From Seriola aureovittata (Eukaryota > Chordata > Actinopteri > Carangiformes > Carangidae): DNA of 64,000 nucleotides. The DNA is taken from assembly GCF_021018895.1 (NCBI RefSeq), contig NC_079386.1, positions 18,489,052 through 18,553,051 of the forward strand, read 5' to 3'. Shown piece after piece: positions 1 to 14,200 of this stretch (within the stretch, counting starts at the first letter, position 1; each line of letters starts with the position of its first letter). The position numbers were made by a program, and so were the translations under genes. The notes beneath the pieces were generated by a model, which was not told the DNA's origin, searched no databases, and was given only the letters and a program-made list of their open reading frames with translations.

Positions 1-9
1 ATGCAACAC

Positions 10-25
10 ACACACACACACACAT

Positions 26-58
<33 letters not shown>

Positions 59-181
59 CACACACACACCTTTGTTGTGCTTTAATGATGTAAATGAGAC
101 AGATATTGATGGTGTAGAAACAGTGGAGCTCAATCTTCTTAACATGGTGATGTAATGGACGTGTTTATCAACCTGCCCTTT

Positions 182-212
<31 letters not shown>
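10..212. repeat. Two (CA)n microsatellites
   Basis: Interrupted CA tracts lie at about 10-70 and 184-212, separated by about 110 bases of unique sequence. No gene is visible around them. Confidence 0.9.
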
Positions 213-214
<2 letters not shown>

Positions 215-2500
215 CGCTAGGCTATTTTTTATTTTATTTCATTAATTAATTTTCTAATTATTGTTTTTAAATAGTTTTTATTGGGTTTTTTTTCTTGTCG
301 TCGGTGCGTCAGAATCTAAAGCACTTAAACTCCTGTACTTGTTTGAAAGGTGCTAAACAAATAAAGTTTAATTAAAAATACAGACCTCTGACTTTTGCAC
401 GAGGCTGTACAGTCACAGTTTGAGATAAATGCTAACATTAGCATGCTAACATGCTCACAGTGAGAAGACTGACGTTCATCACGCTCCACAGTTTTGCAGG
501 TGGTTTTTTTTTTGGCTTTTGAGAGTCGAGAACGATTATAAAACTTACCACTAAGAAAATACAACAACAAACAACGGCTCACGAGCTGGACGACCCTGCA
601 GCTCCCACGAGAACGCCAATTATTATTATCATTATCAAACATGGAGGGAAACTAGCAGCTTGTGCTGTTTCTATGCAGAAACATCTGAGCTGAGAAAGCC
701 AAAAAAGAAGGAAAGCAGCTCTGGGTGAAGAGGCGGACTGGCGGGACCGTGGAGACGGAGGGAAGGAAATATAATGTATATAATGTCTCTTTAATGTTGA
801 AGAACCTGCCTGCGCCGTGAGTCATTCAGGCTTCGCCGTGAATGATCAAGAGCCACAGGAGCAGAGTGGAGCGAGGGAAGAAGCAGAGGAAAAAGAGAAC
901 AGAGAGCGAGAGAGGCACATGGGTCACTTGGCGTGATTAGCCCCGCAATCAGGAAGTCAAAAGTCTCTTTAAAGATTCATGTCACGGCGTCTCGGCATCG
1001 AGAGCGGAGAGAGAGCATCAGGGTCGAGTCTCTGCAGAAGTCAATCTGTTTCCTGTAGAACAACTGGATTCTGTTTTTCTTCCGTACACATTCACCCAGT
1101 CAAACTGTTTTTACTGCTGAGGACATTTGGGATTGAAGTAAAGTTCCAGTTTTGGTTGCATGAAAAAAAAAAACCTAATTCCTCCCAGACCGACCTTTAG
1201 TTTTGATGTTGCAGACATCTGGGTGTGGAGCAGTTGTGGGGCGATGTGGGTTCCTGTTTGTTATGTAAATCTTTGCTGTTGTGCACATTCTGGATGTTGG
1301 ATTCCTGACACACGACAGAAGGTTCATGAACGACATGTGAAACCACAGGTACATTGTTGGAGTTGTGGAGAATATCGTTGACATGTCGGTTTTTTAGAGT
1401 CAAGAAGATTTTGGTGTTGTGGGATTTATTGTGCCGTAGACTTTTGGTGTGTTGAGTGTTGAGTTTTGCTATTGAGAAGATTTTTGGACTTTAGTGACGG
1501 TTGAGGGTTTCAACTCAAGTTTCAAAGTGAGATATCTATAATCCATCATTGGTCTTCGTTGCCTGATCTTCATGATTTATTGATGAGGTCATCTGGCTCC
1601 TTCAGGGACTCTAAAACACAACCCCAGCTGTCTTTTGTATAACTTTATTAAACTCTTTCATGCTGTGAAGACAAGGGAAGGAGCTTCAGTCAGTTCAGTC
1701 CTGCTCTGTACAACAGAACCCGTCTTTCATTCTGCCCTCAAAGCTCTGACAATGTAAAATACATCAGAGTGTGACTGCGAGTCTTTGTCCTCCTCGGTTC
1801 GTCCTATAGACACATTTCAAAAGATGATTGTAAAAGGCTTCTCTTTGTGTGTCAATCTACAGTGCAATTATTGTTAGTTCTGAGGTAAGTGTACAGTTCC
1901 TTTTGTGTTGTGTACGGCAGGGACGCATGTTCTGAACTGTCACTTTGGATTTACATTGTCGACTGAATCATTTTCATTATTTTTATGTCTTGTGGAGTCA
2001 CTGTATAGAATAAATCTAATAAAACTGAAAATCACAAAACAATCACTAGATGAATCGATCACTGGTGCAGTGTGTTCTTTGTGAAGAGGGTACAAAGAGA
2101 AGGAAATGGCTGGAAGCTGAACTGACTTTGTTCTAATGAAAAGAGACTTTCTGAATTGAGTTACTTAATTACTTGAGTTAATTAATTACTCAAATTAAAA
2201 AAAAAATAGATTCAACATGTTCCAGACACCCAAGATACCTTTTCTTTTTCTTTTTTAAGTTGTAAAACTCACATTAAATTATTTAAATGAATGCATGAAG
2301 TTTGATGTTTTATGTAAAAGTCTTACATTAAAGTTGTTAAATTTATAATTTATTTATTTTTACTATCTATTGTGTAGATCAAGGAGAGTGATACCTTGAG
2401 ACCTCTTATATTCTGAATGCTGATCCTTTCAAAGTCGTACCAATAACACTTCTGAATTGATTTAATCATCTTAGAGATTAAATTCCTCCCATGTGAGAGC
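213..2500. other. Intergenic, no gene recognised
   Basis: The stretch is AT-rich with mononucleotide runs. Open frames are short (105 codons or fewer), have no recognisable domain, and are not supported by splice-flanked neighbours. I see no RNA gene. Confidence 0.6.
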
Positions 2501-2504
2501 TGAT

Positions 2505-2550
2505 GTAGCTCAAAAAGCTGAAGTAGCTCAAAAAGCTGAAGTAGCTCAAA
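2505..2550. repeat. Short 18-bp tandem repeat
   Basis: About 2.5 copies of an 18-bp unit (GTAGCTCAAAAAGCTGAA) run head to tail. No function is apparent. Confidence 0.8.
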
Positions 2551-3224
2551 GCAGATTTGTGTTTTGGTTCAAGTCCTTCCCGAATATTTAAATGTATCAG
2601 AACCATTAAATACAACGAGTTTTTCACCTCTTTTGAAATTTGAAACAAAAGGTACAAATGCTGCACAATGAAAATAACTAGTGGAGTTTTTCTTGGGAAC
2701 CTTCAGGTGTCCTTTAAACATTTGGCTGTAAACTTTCAGAGTGAAAAATAAAAAGAAGTCAAACAGAGATGCCCGTGTGTGTCTGACTGTCCTCCACAGA
2801 CCCGAGTCCAACTCAGCGGCAGATAACTGCTTTCACAACGTCATGGCAGGGTGTCACAGCAGCTTCAGGTTTCCACAACAACACGCCTGAGGGCACCGGT
2901 TTCATTCAAGATTTCTGTCAGAAGCCCCCCGACCGGCAGTCACACTCGCCCCATCGCCCCGCTGAGGGCTCCCCATCCTGCTGATGATTACTGTCAACTC
3001 CTTAAATAAAAAAGCTCCAGCGGTGCCTCAGAGCAGGTTCAGAGAGTCACCTGTCAGCCAAATGTGACGGGGGCTGCTGATTGGTGGAGGTGGAGTATTT
3101 TCTGAGGACAAACTGCAGCTGAATTCAGCAGCTCTGAGCGTCTGTTAAATAGAAAAATCCTTGTTTCGCTGCGGCTCCGAGGATGCTAATGTCGCTCAGT
3201 CACTTCGGTTCACACTAAAACATC

Positions 3225-3350
3225 ATAACGACTGATGGATGGACTTTAATGAAATTTGACACAAACATTCATGGTTCCAAGATGACGAACACTTTTGACT
3301 TTGGTGTATTTTCTGACATTTTATCTAATGCCACCGCCACGCTGACATAC
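3225..3350. repeat. Dispersed teleost repeat fragment
   Basis: The stretch carries the pattern 'GATGGA..TTNATGAAATTTG.CACA.ACATTCATGGTTCC', which recurs in this window near 44,550, 47,515, 47,990 and 48,195. From memory it is a widespread interspersed element of teleost genomes; I cannot name the family. Confidence 0.55.
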
Positions 3351-6300
3351 AGTGGTTCAAAGCAAATATCTAAAGAACCAGTGATACAGGCTTCAGAGTC
3401 TCGGCTTCAACTGCATCACTACTGAATAGTCAGTTGACGTAGCACCACCACAACCTCAACCATTATATTACTGCTTCAAATCCAGTTTACACAACCTTCA
3501 ATGCCTTTTGGGAAAAATGGAAAAACATTTCTTGACTTTTTTAATTATTTTTTAAAATCGTTTTAAATTACTTTGAGGTTCTGATTCATAATCAGAAGCT
3601 AAATTGAATTCTGTCGCCATGCTTTGCTTCAGTAAGCGTTTCCATGTGCGTTAAAAAAAAAAGGCAGACTACAGTTTCCTCTCGTTTGAGGAGAAAAAGC
3701 TGTTTAACAAACCAAAGTGAAACAGACTTAGTGAATAAATGAAGACATAAATGAGCTTCCAGTGAAGAGATGACACATCAGTGTGGAGACTATTCATTTC
3801 CTCAGAACAGTGGTGGATAGAAACACACAGTTTGCTTTTACTTGCTTACCAATTTTTGGTTAAAACTTTAATTACATTGGGATGAAAACTTGATGCTTCA
3901 CAGAAAAACAAATCAAGGCTGAACATGTGACAAATATTCAGTGTTGGTTTCTAAACGTTTAAGAGTCAAACTCTCGGAGGATATATTCATCATCCCGGTA
4001 TTGATCGAATCAGAGGGGAAAGTGACACTGACGGCTGATGTATGGGTTTTAATAAAGGGCCAATAATATCAGCAGCGTGTCAGTCTAATCTAATATGAAT
4101 TCACTATTACAGAGGAACACAGCGGGGACTCTGGCAGGCGATAAATCTCTCCTCACTCTCTCTGCTTCCCACGCTCCAGTGGAGAATTAGCTTTTCATTT
4201 TCTTTTCCAACATGTGTTTCCTCTTTCTCAGCCTCTCCGAGCTGAGCATCAAATTATCCCAGTTTTGTGACGCATCGACCGTCTCTGCCGCAGAATCTTT
4301 CCCAAACGTCTCACAGGTGGCGATCATTATCCCGCTTTACAGTTCTTTCATTTTTTGGTCTCTTCTGTCCAACATCCCTCGCTTCCACTTCCATTAACAT
4401 TCGTTATATTTCACAGAAACTCAAGCTAAGTCGGTTTTTCCACACCTTTAAAGTTGGTCTTCATCTTCAGCCACACACTTTGTTTCTGTGGCATAAAAAC
4501 AAGTGAGGTATGATCTGTTTTATGAATGTTCCTGCTGAGCTACCCTCCACCCCTCTCAGCAGGTCATCCTCCTCTCATCCATCTACCCAGACAACCTGCT
4601 TCCACAACATGAAATATGGCTCCACTGTTTGGTTGTTTGTGCGGTCGTTTGTATTTCTGATTTATTTTTCATACACAAGCTGCTGCAGGAATAATCTGCA
4701 ACCGTCTACAAGGACAAAGAGCTGCGAACAACCTGCCGCAACTTCAAACTGAAGTCTGTTTCAGTCCGTCAACAACCAGCTTTCCCGCCGAATGTAGCAC
4801 AAACCACATGTGCAGAATATCTGGGATGCATTAATTAACCACGTGTAAAACATGACACAGATCAGTCATGTGAGTCATACACGTCAGCATTGATTCACCA
4901 AGTCTGTTTCCATTGGCCTGTAAACCAGACCAATCAGCAAGTTCGTGATGGGTGTGGCCTCTTCCATTGAGATAGAACGTCCTGCAAAGGATGTGGCCCC
5001 TGGATTGGGACACAGCTAGAATCAACAGAGTCATTAAAAGCCATCTGCTCTGAGTCTAAACCAAATGTTTGTCCGTCCGTCCACAGGGATGAACCGAGAG
5101 TGAAAAACGCAGCTGGGCTTTATGAGGTCACATGGGTCAGTTTCGCCTGCAGCTTTGTTTCTAATGTCACAAAACTTTTCCCTGAGATGAATGACGAGCA
5201 TTAGGACGTACATTACTTTGTGTTTTGCTCCGCAGACAGTCTAATCTGAGCTGTGAAATGGAACAACAGGATCTTATAATGAGCACATTTGTTTCATATG
5301 ATTTCCTGAAATGTAATGACGACAAAAACGAATTTCTCTCGTCTCAAAGTGAACCAGCGCTGCTTATTATAGCCCCACAGTGAAAACTGAGACGGATAGA
5401 GTCTCCTGGGGCTCACACACACACAAAAGGCAGAAGATGCTGCCTTCATGTCACCACGGTGTAAATTTCAAACGCACTAAACATCTATCCATCTATACGT
5501 CTTCACTCCAGTCAGACAGGCGTAACACAGGGGGAGGTGTGGGACAACATATCTGAAATATACTCTACATTTTTCTGTCATCTTATTGGTTCCCAAACAG
5601 GCCTATATGTTGCTGTTCGCAAAAACATTTATGCCTTTTGCCACCTTTCTCAAAATAGTCAGATTTCACACTGAGCTGTTGATAAACAGTCGGAGAAACT
5701 CACTTCAAACCTTTAAAATAAAAGGACGTCCCTGAAGACTGGATTGACTACATTATTTAATTACATCACAACAGGCGCAGCCAATTAGTAGGAAAAAAAA
5801 TGCAGGTATTTGTGGCTGTAATTATTCCTGCAGTCTGGCAGGAAAACGACCTAGATACTCGCTTCACGGGAATAAAATCACTGACCAGTGGCGGAGATGT
5901 GAAAACCAGCAGACCTCCACTACAGACAGACAGAAAACCATCTTCAGAGGGACGTTGAGGCAGCATCAAAGCCGAGGGAAACACTCCAAGCAAAAAGGCG
6001 CTCGGTGAACTCCTCTTCAAAGCTTCCTCTCCGATCCATACATTAGAGCGGAGACCAAAGCCCTTCTCCTTCGGGACTGACATCTCCCAGCGACATCCGG
6101 GAGTTTGGAGTAATTGGAGGAGATTGTGTGTGACTTTAATCCCGTGCAAATCTGCCATGTCTCATTTGTACAGTAAAGAAAAAAATGAGTGAAAGATGCA
6201 GCTCCCATGACGGTTTAATTTCCTAATCCTATGTGATGCACGTTTTTTTTTTTTTTTTTTAAGAGTCTTCCTCACCTACTTTACTGAAACCTGGAATCTA

Positions 6301-8215
6301 CAGACGAAGGTTTTGGCTGAATTTTCTGGTTCAAACTCAAAAGCTTTGAGAAAGTAAAATTAGACTAACGTGTCTGTGGGGCTCATTAAATTTCCCATGT
6401 GAATGTGTAACGCTGTAATTACACCAAGTCCCCACATAATACAAGACCTGTGAGAAAAGGGCTTTAGACCTGATGTGAAGCCTATTTTTCATTTACAGCT
6501 CAGGCACATTTAAAAAAAAAAAAATAATAATCTCCAGAATAAGCTGAGGGGGAAATTAGAAAATAAGAGCCACAGAGGAGGGAGGGAGGATATTTTTTAG
6601 CCTCAGGATAAGATGGTTGAAGGGAAAAAATTAGGAGGATACAGGAGAAACGAACGTGGAGGATTTAGTCTCAGTCCTGACTGTAAATGTCTTTAAGGAA
6701 GGAGGAGGAAACCCAAACCATTAAATGTCAAATTCTACTGAACTTGACGGGTTGTTTCACAGTTTTCTTTGAATTCATTTAAACATTAAACACGACTGAA
6801 ACAACTTTGAAGCTCCTTAAATTAAAGTTCATATTCAGATTAAGGTGGAATTAAACATCTGTGGAATATTTTAAGGGGTAAAACAGCTCAGTTTGGTTTT
6901 TTATCAGACCCAAGTAAAAACCTAAATGTTGCTTCTGCCTCTGCAGCTGCTCTGCAACTGATTATTAAGAGGCTTTATGAACCTCATTAAAGCAAATAAT
7001 TAAAAATATCCTGTTAAGTTACTTAACCACTAGCACAGCGTTAACCCTAAGTAGCACAGCATTATTATCAATTACACCTGTCTTTCCTGCTTTGACCTGC
7101 CAGAACGTCTGCTGTGAAAAACATATATTCGTCCTCGTGGCTGCATCCCAGCGTGCAGCCGTGTGTCGTATAAAGCAACGGAGGGAAGGAAAACTGAGGG
7201 GACGACAACAGACATTACTCCCTTTACGTCACGTCAGAGGAACCGAATTTCACTTCGTCTTCCATCCAAGTATTTTTGAGGATTCTTCCTTTGCATTGAA
7301 GCTTGAGCTGTAACGCCACGTCTCTCCATTAGAGGGCGGTACGGTCGTTGATTCGAAATCTGCTGCGGAGCTAAAAACATCCTGATGGGCATGAAACCTC
7401 CTGGTTCAACCGTCAGTACAAAAGATTAACAACTGCATCAGAAAACATCGGGATCTTCCATAAGAAATAATAAAAGTTGAAGGGGTGAGTTTCATGAGTG
7501 TGAAGCTAACGATCTTTTTCTGCGACGTGCGCTGTTAACGATTACGATGCTGAGAAAACAGAAAACACAAATCAAAATCAATTTCTTTGTAACTTTAGGA
7601 AGAATTCAGAAACATGTTTCTTTCTCAACTGTGACGACGAAGCTCTGACTCTCTTCTTCTCCATGGCAACGGTAGCTGACGCTCGCTGGTACTGTAGTAA
7701 AATAAACACAACATAATTTGTGGGAAATCTACTTCCTCAAAGCTGAAATCCTGACTTTGTAAAATCTACTGTGGAATGGAGCGTTTGTGTTAAGCTAAGA
7801 TCAAACCGAACACGAATCACCCTCGAGCCTCCTGCTTTGATTCTGCCTCTTAATTCTCCAGTAAAAGACGGCGGCGAGGCGTCCGGGGAGACTGGACTGA
7901 CTGGAACGTGAACTCCCAGCGCAGCTTGACGCAACAAAACAGAAGAAGAAGATGATGACGCATGAGGCAACAATAAAAACAAGAAAACAAGAACAAGGGT
8001 AAAACAGCGCGGGAGATTTGTGGAGGATTGTTTTGGTGCTGACGGTGCAACAAAGTTCGCAGACGCTCAAGAAGAAACGCAGAAGAAGAAGTGACACACT
8101 GGATTACATGGAGGATTCATCTCCAGCCGGTTACGTGTTAGCTCTGTGGACTCCCGTGTATTTGTTCCCTCCTGCTGATGATCACACACTTTATTTCCTT
8201 AATCAGAGGCACATA
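3351..8215. other. Intergenic, no gene recognised
   Basis: Only short open frames are present, none with domain-like composition. A T-run lies at about 6,243-6,260. No convincing splice-bounded exon or RNA gene was found by eye. Confidence 0.5.
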
Positions 8216-8217
8216 CA

Positions 8218-8595
8218 CTTCCTCCTCCTCCTCCTCCTCCTCTTTCCTCCTGCTGTTTCTGTTCCCATAATCCAATCTGTTTTAACTTTTGCACCTTCAT
8301 CTTCCTCATTCTCAAATTCACTCGTCCTCGTCTCTGTTCATTATTTGTCCATTTTCTGCCTTTTTACTCTTCATCATTTGTCCTCCTCTTCATCTGTCTC
8401 TCCTCACTCCTCTTCTCTCCTCCTCTTAGATGATTTTCTCACTTGTTTCTCCTCTTCATCCTTTCCTTTAAACTACACCTTCACCTCCTCCTTTCCTTCC
8501 TTCTTTCTCTCTTTTGAAGTTCTTCGTCCTCCTTCCCTCCATCTCCTCCTCTTTCCCCATCGTCTCTCCTCCTCACTCTTTCTCCCTTCATTTAG
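8218..8595. repeat. Pyrimidine-rich low-complexity tract
   Basis: About 375 bases of C/T-rich plus-strand sequence with (CCT)n and TTCTCC motifs. It gives a spurious Ser/Leu/Phe-rich open frame (8,018-8,689) that I do not accept as a gene. It is followed directly by a purine-rich tract on the same strand. Confidence 0.85.
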
Positions 8596-8621
8596 CTTCA
8601 CCTCCTGCTGTTTTCTTTGGC

Positions 8622-8870
8622 CTCAAGAAGATGAAGGGGAAGGAGAGGAATGGAGAAGAGATGGAGGAAACAAAATAAGGAAAACATAAGGAAGAGAAGA
8701 GGAGGAAAAAAATAAGGAGGACAGAAAGAGAAAAGCAGAAAAAGAGATAGAGAAGAAAAGGAGAAGGAAAAAGATGGCAAGGATATGAGGAAAAAGGAGG
8801 GAGAACAAGGGGGAAAAGAACAGAAAGCGGAGGAAATAAAGGAGGAATAAAAAGTGAAAGTTTCCAAATA
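8622..8870. repeat. Purine-rich low-complexity tract
   Basis: About 250 bases of A/G-rich plus-strand sequence with GGAGGAAAAA/GAAGAGAAG motifs. It is roughly complementary in composition to the preceding pyrimidine tract. The minus-strand Phe/Ser/Leu-rich frames across it are composition artefacts. Confidence 0.85.
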
Positions 8871-9324
8871 TCTGAACTGACCTTTCTGCTGCTGCAGGAA
8901 GTTGAATCTGAAATCCATGAAAAAGCCCAAAAGAGGACGGCAGCTGAATCAGCAGGTTTCTTATTGAACGCAGCTAATGAGAATCTGGAAGCATGAACGG
9001 ACAATTAAAGAAAGAAAAAGAAAAAAGGAAAGGGGAAAAAGAAAAAGGTTCATGAGTCTAATTGTGTTTAGTGAAGCAGCATTTATTTCATAGAACTGCT
9101 GCTTCATGGGAAAATGAAAATGAACTAAAGCCTGAGGAGCAGACGTACGACGCTCAGGGTCGGAGCTTCGACTGACTCACTCTTTTACTCCCGTTCCTTT
9201 TTTTGCTGCTTCAACAGTTTTTGTAAAAATCTTTTTAAATCTTCATCTGTTACAAGACTGAATTCAACGTTTTGTGAAGTTGACGTATTTGCTCTCATGC
9301 TGAGAGTCAGATGAGAAGATCTGG

Positions 9325-9620
9325 GTGGTTTCCTCTCCCTTGTGTCGGGCGTCTGCGCTCGGCTTAGAGAGAGGGGAGGAGCTCGGAGTAAAGTCGCCGC
9401 TCGCTCATGTCGTAAGCAGCACGCTGAGGTGGTTTGGGAAACGAGTTAGGAGGTTTTCTGAGTCACACTGGGAGAAGAAGCCGGGGCAGACCCAGAACTC
9501 GTGTGGCCTCGGGAAAGCGTGGCTGGAGAGAGGGATGTCTGGACTACCTTGCTTGATCTGCTGCCACCGAGACCCGACCCCGGGTAAACTGAAGAAAATG
9601 TCTGGATGGATGTATTATAA
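9325..9620 (+). mobile_element. Degenerate 3' end of a teleost non-LTR retrotransposon
   Basis: The order of motifs matches, from memory, the 3' end of a very common teleost LINE: GAGGAGCTCGGAGTAAAG, then CGCTGAGGTGGTTTGGG, then a GGGCAGACCCAGAAC block, then CTGCCACCGAGACCCGACCC, ending in GGGTAAACTGAAGAAAATG and a (GGATG)-like tail. Several substitutions show it is old. The family name is not assigned. The 99-codon plus-strand frame here is the decayed C-terminus and 3' UTR of that element, not a host gene. Confidence 0.7.
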
Positions 9621-9919
9621 TTAAGAGAGGATTAAGAAACTGGGTGTGCAGATATTTAAGAGATCAAACGATTTACACCATTAACCAAAAAAAAACTCAG
9701 GATGAAAGAAAACGATACGGATAAATCAGTTATGAAAATGCAGCTGTACAACATTTCCCCCTGAAGTCTAGAACCCAGCAGAACCGAAAAACTGCAGTGA
9801 GGTAGAGAACCAGATCAGGACCAATCAGGACTTCGGCTGCAGCCAAGACAAAACAACTGAAACAATCTGATTTTTACCAGCCGCAGACACGACTTTTGTC
9901 TGAAATTCTGTCCCCAAAA

Positions 9920-9924
9920 GTAGC

Positions 9925-9973
<49 letters not shown>

Positions 9974-10095
9974 GGTACGTTTTCCCTCCATCAGCAGGTA
10001 AAAAAAATAAAAAAAGTGCTTTGATGTCCTTTCCGCATCTCGCAGCAAAAACAGCAACAAGGACCTAAAAACACCTGAAAACTCTTTTCTCATCT

Positions 10096-10140
<45 letters not shown>

Positions 10141-10861
10141 AAACACACACAGCTGCAACAACAGGGCTGATTACAACAAAGGTGCTGAGCTGAGAGTGCT
10201 GACAGGAGACGAGGAGAGCTGGTGAACAGGGATAATACGAGGGAGAGAAGAGGAGGAGAGAGGAGGAGAGGCTGGAGCTGTAACAGGCCAACGCAGGAAA
10301 GGAGGGATGAGGGAAGAGAGAGCGGAGACTTTAGTGAAGCGGATCGCTGCAGGCGGCTGTAATCAGGGTCCGAGCAGATTGCGAGCATTTGGACGCCACA
10401 TGCATGGGTTGTTAAACTGTTGGCAGGTGGGACGAGACCACCGGGGGAGATGAACCGTCGTATCCCAGAGAAGGTGAATCACTCCGCTGGGCAGACGTGG
10501 CAAAGACGTCACATGTTCATAACTGGGGTTTTTTTGTCCTTTGAAACTTGAAATGCTTCTGACTTTGTCAAATAGTTTGATAAAGTCTGATCAAACGTAG
10601 GAGGTGATCCATGCAGCTGATTACCAATTATACACTTTTCCCATTGGTGGCGTCCCGGAGCCTCTGATCACTGGTGTTTCCGAGGTTTAATTACTGAGGC
10701 TCTGGTGACTGAACGTCTGCTGTGACGCCTGAAGCCACGAGACCGGACGCTGTTGCTCACGGCAACACACAGGTGTGACGTTCAGGTGTCACTTTCCCTT
10801 TGGAGAGACTGAATGAGTGAGAAGCTCCTGGTTCTGCAGAGACTTGTATCAGACACAGGAA

Positions 10862-10897
<36 letters not shown>

Positions 10898-10927
10898 AGA
10901 GCCACTTATAGAGTCATTATAAACACT

Positions 10928-10970
<43 letters not shown>

Positions 10971-11129
10971 CTCTTCTCACCATCACACATTCAATTACTT
11001 AGAGTCTATCTCTCTAAACACACACACACACACACACACACACACCAGGAAAAAGCACTTTGTCATTGAAGCAGCAGCTCCGGATGTAATCTCATGAAGG
11101 ATGTAAGAGCTTTAACTGACCTGCCACTT

Positions 11130-11219
<90 letters not shown>
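9920..11219. repeat. Cluster of six (CA)n microsatellites
   Basis: CA tracts lie at about 9,925-9,970, 10,098-10,138, 10,863-10,896, 10,931-10,962 (ending in a short TA run), 11,019-11,045 and 11,140-11,218. The last is about 39 uninterrupted repeats. Translations such as His-Thr or Cys-Val polymers are artefacts. No gene is seen between the tracts. Confidence 0.95.
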
Positions 11220-11220
<1 letters not shown>

Positions 11221-14200
11221 TCAGACCAGCTCGGCCGGCTGGTTTCGATTCCCACTGATCTACTCTCTGATGCTCCTGGGACGTCGTCAGAAGTGGCAGT
11301 TGTCATGTCAGCACGTGACCAGCAGGGGGCAGCATCGTGACGTAAGGTCAGCGGTAGTTTTGGATCACCACCACGACGTCGCTGCTACAGTTTTCTTTGC
11401 TCTGATCTCCATATTAACCGTCTTGTAAAACTCCTCAAGCGTCGCCGCGCTGTTCCCGCCCAGGAGTGACTCTGATCTGCCCCCTAGTGGAGCTACACGC
11501 AGGCAGACGCGTCATGGCAGGTGTGGCTTCCTGTGTGGGCTGAGGATAATATCTTTGGATCTTGTGTTGGCGTCACTCACGAGGTAAACAGTAGAAACAC
11601 GTCGTTTACGTTAACGCATTTAATCGTCCACGGCACCAAATCATTCAAACGTCATCAGGGAAAAGCCGAAACGTATTCGTGAGGTCCCCGAGCCGGTCTC
11701 GCTCGTCACTGGAGAACTGAACGGCTCGTACCAACGGCCCCACAGCGCACACCACCAGACCCTGGGTCTAAACCCTCAAATATTCAATCTTTACTTTTCA
11801 CAAACAACACGTCCATCAACAGTGGTGAAGTTTTATTCCCAAACACTGAATGTTTCCCTCGCTCCAGAACACAGTCGCTCCCTGACATTTCATCACTTGG
11901 TGAGATGACATCACTTCAACAATAACACTTTGCTCTTTTAATCACAAGGCTGAGTTCTCATTGGATAATCAAACTCTTCATTCTGTCTTTATTTAAAGTG
12001 GATGGGACATATTTTAACTAAATAAATAAGGTCATATTCATTAACACTGAGTTATTTTCTTCTTTCCTGATTTTTGGTTTTGATTAGGTTTTGTTATCTG
12101 GATCGTTAAATAAATAGGTGTTAATTTGTGTTATTATTATTTATTATCATTTTTAATCACTAAACAGATTCCAATTTAAAAAAAACAGGAGGAAATAAAA
12201 TCACATTGCAATGTGGTTTGGATTTGTTAATTCACTGAATAAAAAGAAACAGGGAAAAATATTATGACCTGAATCTAAAATGTTTGAATTCTGTCACTTT
12301 TAAAGTCAAACAAAAAGAAAAAAAAATCTATTTTTCCAGCCTGAGAATAAAATGTCTGAACAAAACTTCAGAAACTTGGACTTTAAACCAGCAGAGTGAA
12401 AGACAAACTGGATTAAAGGATCGTAAAACATTCACAAAGTGAGCTAAAACTCTACAAACACTTTTACTACATGAATATATAAAACATATGAAGTCGTTCA
12501 AGGCTACAAAAAGCCTGAATCATCAACAGCAACAAGGAGAGTCGTCAGCTGCTCCGTCCGAACAAATCAATGAACATCAACACAACATGAACATGAAGAA
12601 AATGATTTGCCTTTAAACTCGTCCTGCTGCTTCTGGTTTGATCTTAAATCGGAGTTTCTGACTCGCAGTGAAGAGGAACATGAAAACTAATTTAACTCAT
12701 TAATAATAACTAACAGCTAATTTAACCTCGATTTAACTCGTCTCTTTGTGCTTTGAATGAATTGAACTGAATTAACTGTCGTTTAAAGAACTATGTACAC
12801 GACGACACTGACTCCACTCGGCTTCCAGTTTCTCATCCTCTGATAAAGAAATAAACTCAGCTCCCCGTCTCTTCCTCCTCTCCAGCTCCCACTGATCAAA
12901 CACGTCAAAAATCACTTTAAATACTCGGATCTCTTTTTGTGATCTAACTACATTCTCTGGAAATTTCATTTTTTTGAATAAAGGTTTAAATGCTGTTGAA
13001 ATTTTGTCATTATTTTTGTTGAAATTTGACTAAAACAATCGACTATCAGAATATTTGCTGATTATTTTCCTGTCGATCAACTGATCAATTAATCGTTTCA
13101 GGTCTGATTTGCTTCTGTGATGAGAAGTTTATTCAGGAAGCAGCAACTCAGCTACAAACAAACTGAATTACTGCCTCAGCTCTAAATTACAGCTCTTTTA
13201 TTTATTAGGATGTAAAATAAAACCTTGTCTCTGACATTTTAACCTCTTCCTTCCTCCTTTACAACAGAGAAATACAAGTATGAGAGACTGACTGAAAAGT
13301 CTTAAAAGCTTTAAGACTCCTCCTTCTCCTCATTTTCCAAACGTAAACGCACGAAGAGGAGACCAGGCGATATTAGGAAACATGGAGAAACACAGATTAT
13401 GATGTTTTCACTCCTTCTCACTCTTTGTCAATGTGACTTAAACGAGACTAAATCACCGAGACGAAGGCGTCCGGAGGAGAAACATCTTAAATCTGCCCTC
13501 AAAGGTTTTTTTTAATCTTCATCCTCATGTTTTTCTTCCTCCTTCAAAATGGCCGAGTCTTAAAAACCTACGGAAACACGGCCGTGAAGTTGAAGTGGGT
13601 CAGGCAAATTAGGAAACATGGAAAAAGCGACTCCATGACCGGCGGCTGTAAACATGTCAGCTCGGAGACGAGCGGCTGTTCCTCTGAGGAACGTGTTGGT
13701 GAAACGATCGGCCCGACACTTGACATTTGGCTTTAAGGTGTTTCATCCTCTCTCACATAACTCAGGCTAACACTAACATGAAAGGGAGTCTACAAACTTC
13801 CTCTGGACGAAGAAGAAGAAAGAGAAGCCCTCTTTTTAGCTCTCTACAGTGATGAGTGGTGTAGTGAGAGGATGACAGGAAATGGAAATCAGACTCTAGT
13901 GTAGTGGAAAAGGCTGTTTTTCATTCTAACGCAGCCTGACGTGGTTTCAACGTCACGTTTTACCCAAAAAATCACGACGTTAACTTGTTCGTAAAACTTG
14001 TGCTACTCTCCCAGAGGAGCTGGATTAATGTGGAGGATTATTTTAAGCCTGAAACATTCATTTTGTTTTTCTGTGAATATACATTTATAAAGAAATCATC
14101 AGATCTTTCACCTGACGACTTAAATTTATCAGATTTTATCACTCGTGAGACAAAAACAACAAACAATCTTCTTATTTGAAGGTAAATGTTCGTGTGAAGC

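Noticed and set aside
8018..8689. 223-codon plus-strand open frame
   Set aside because: Ser/Leu/Phe-rich translation of a polypyrimidine tract; no domain and no exon context.
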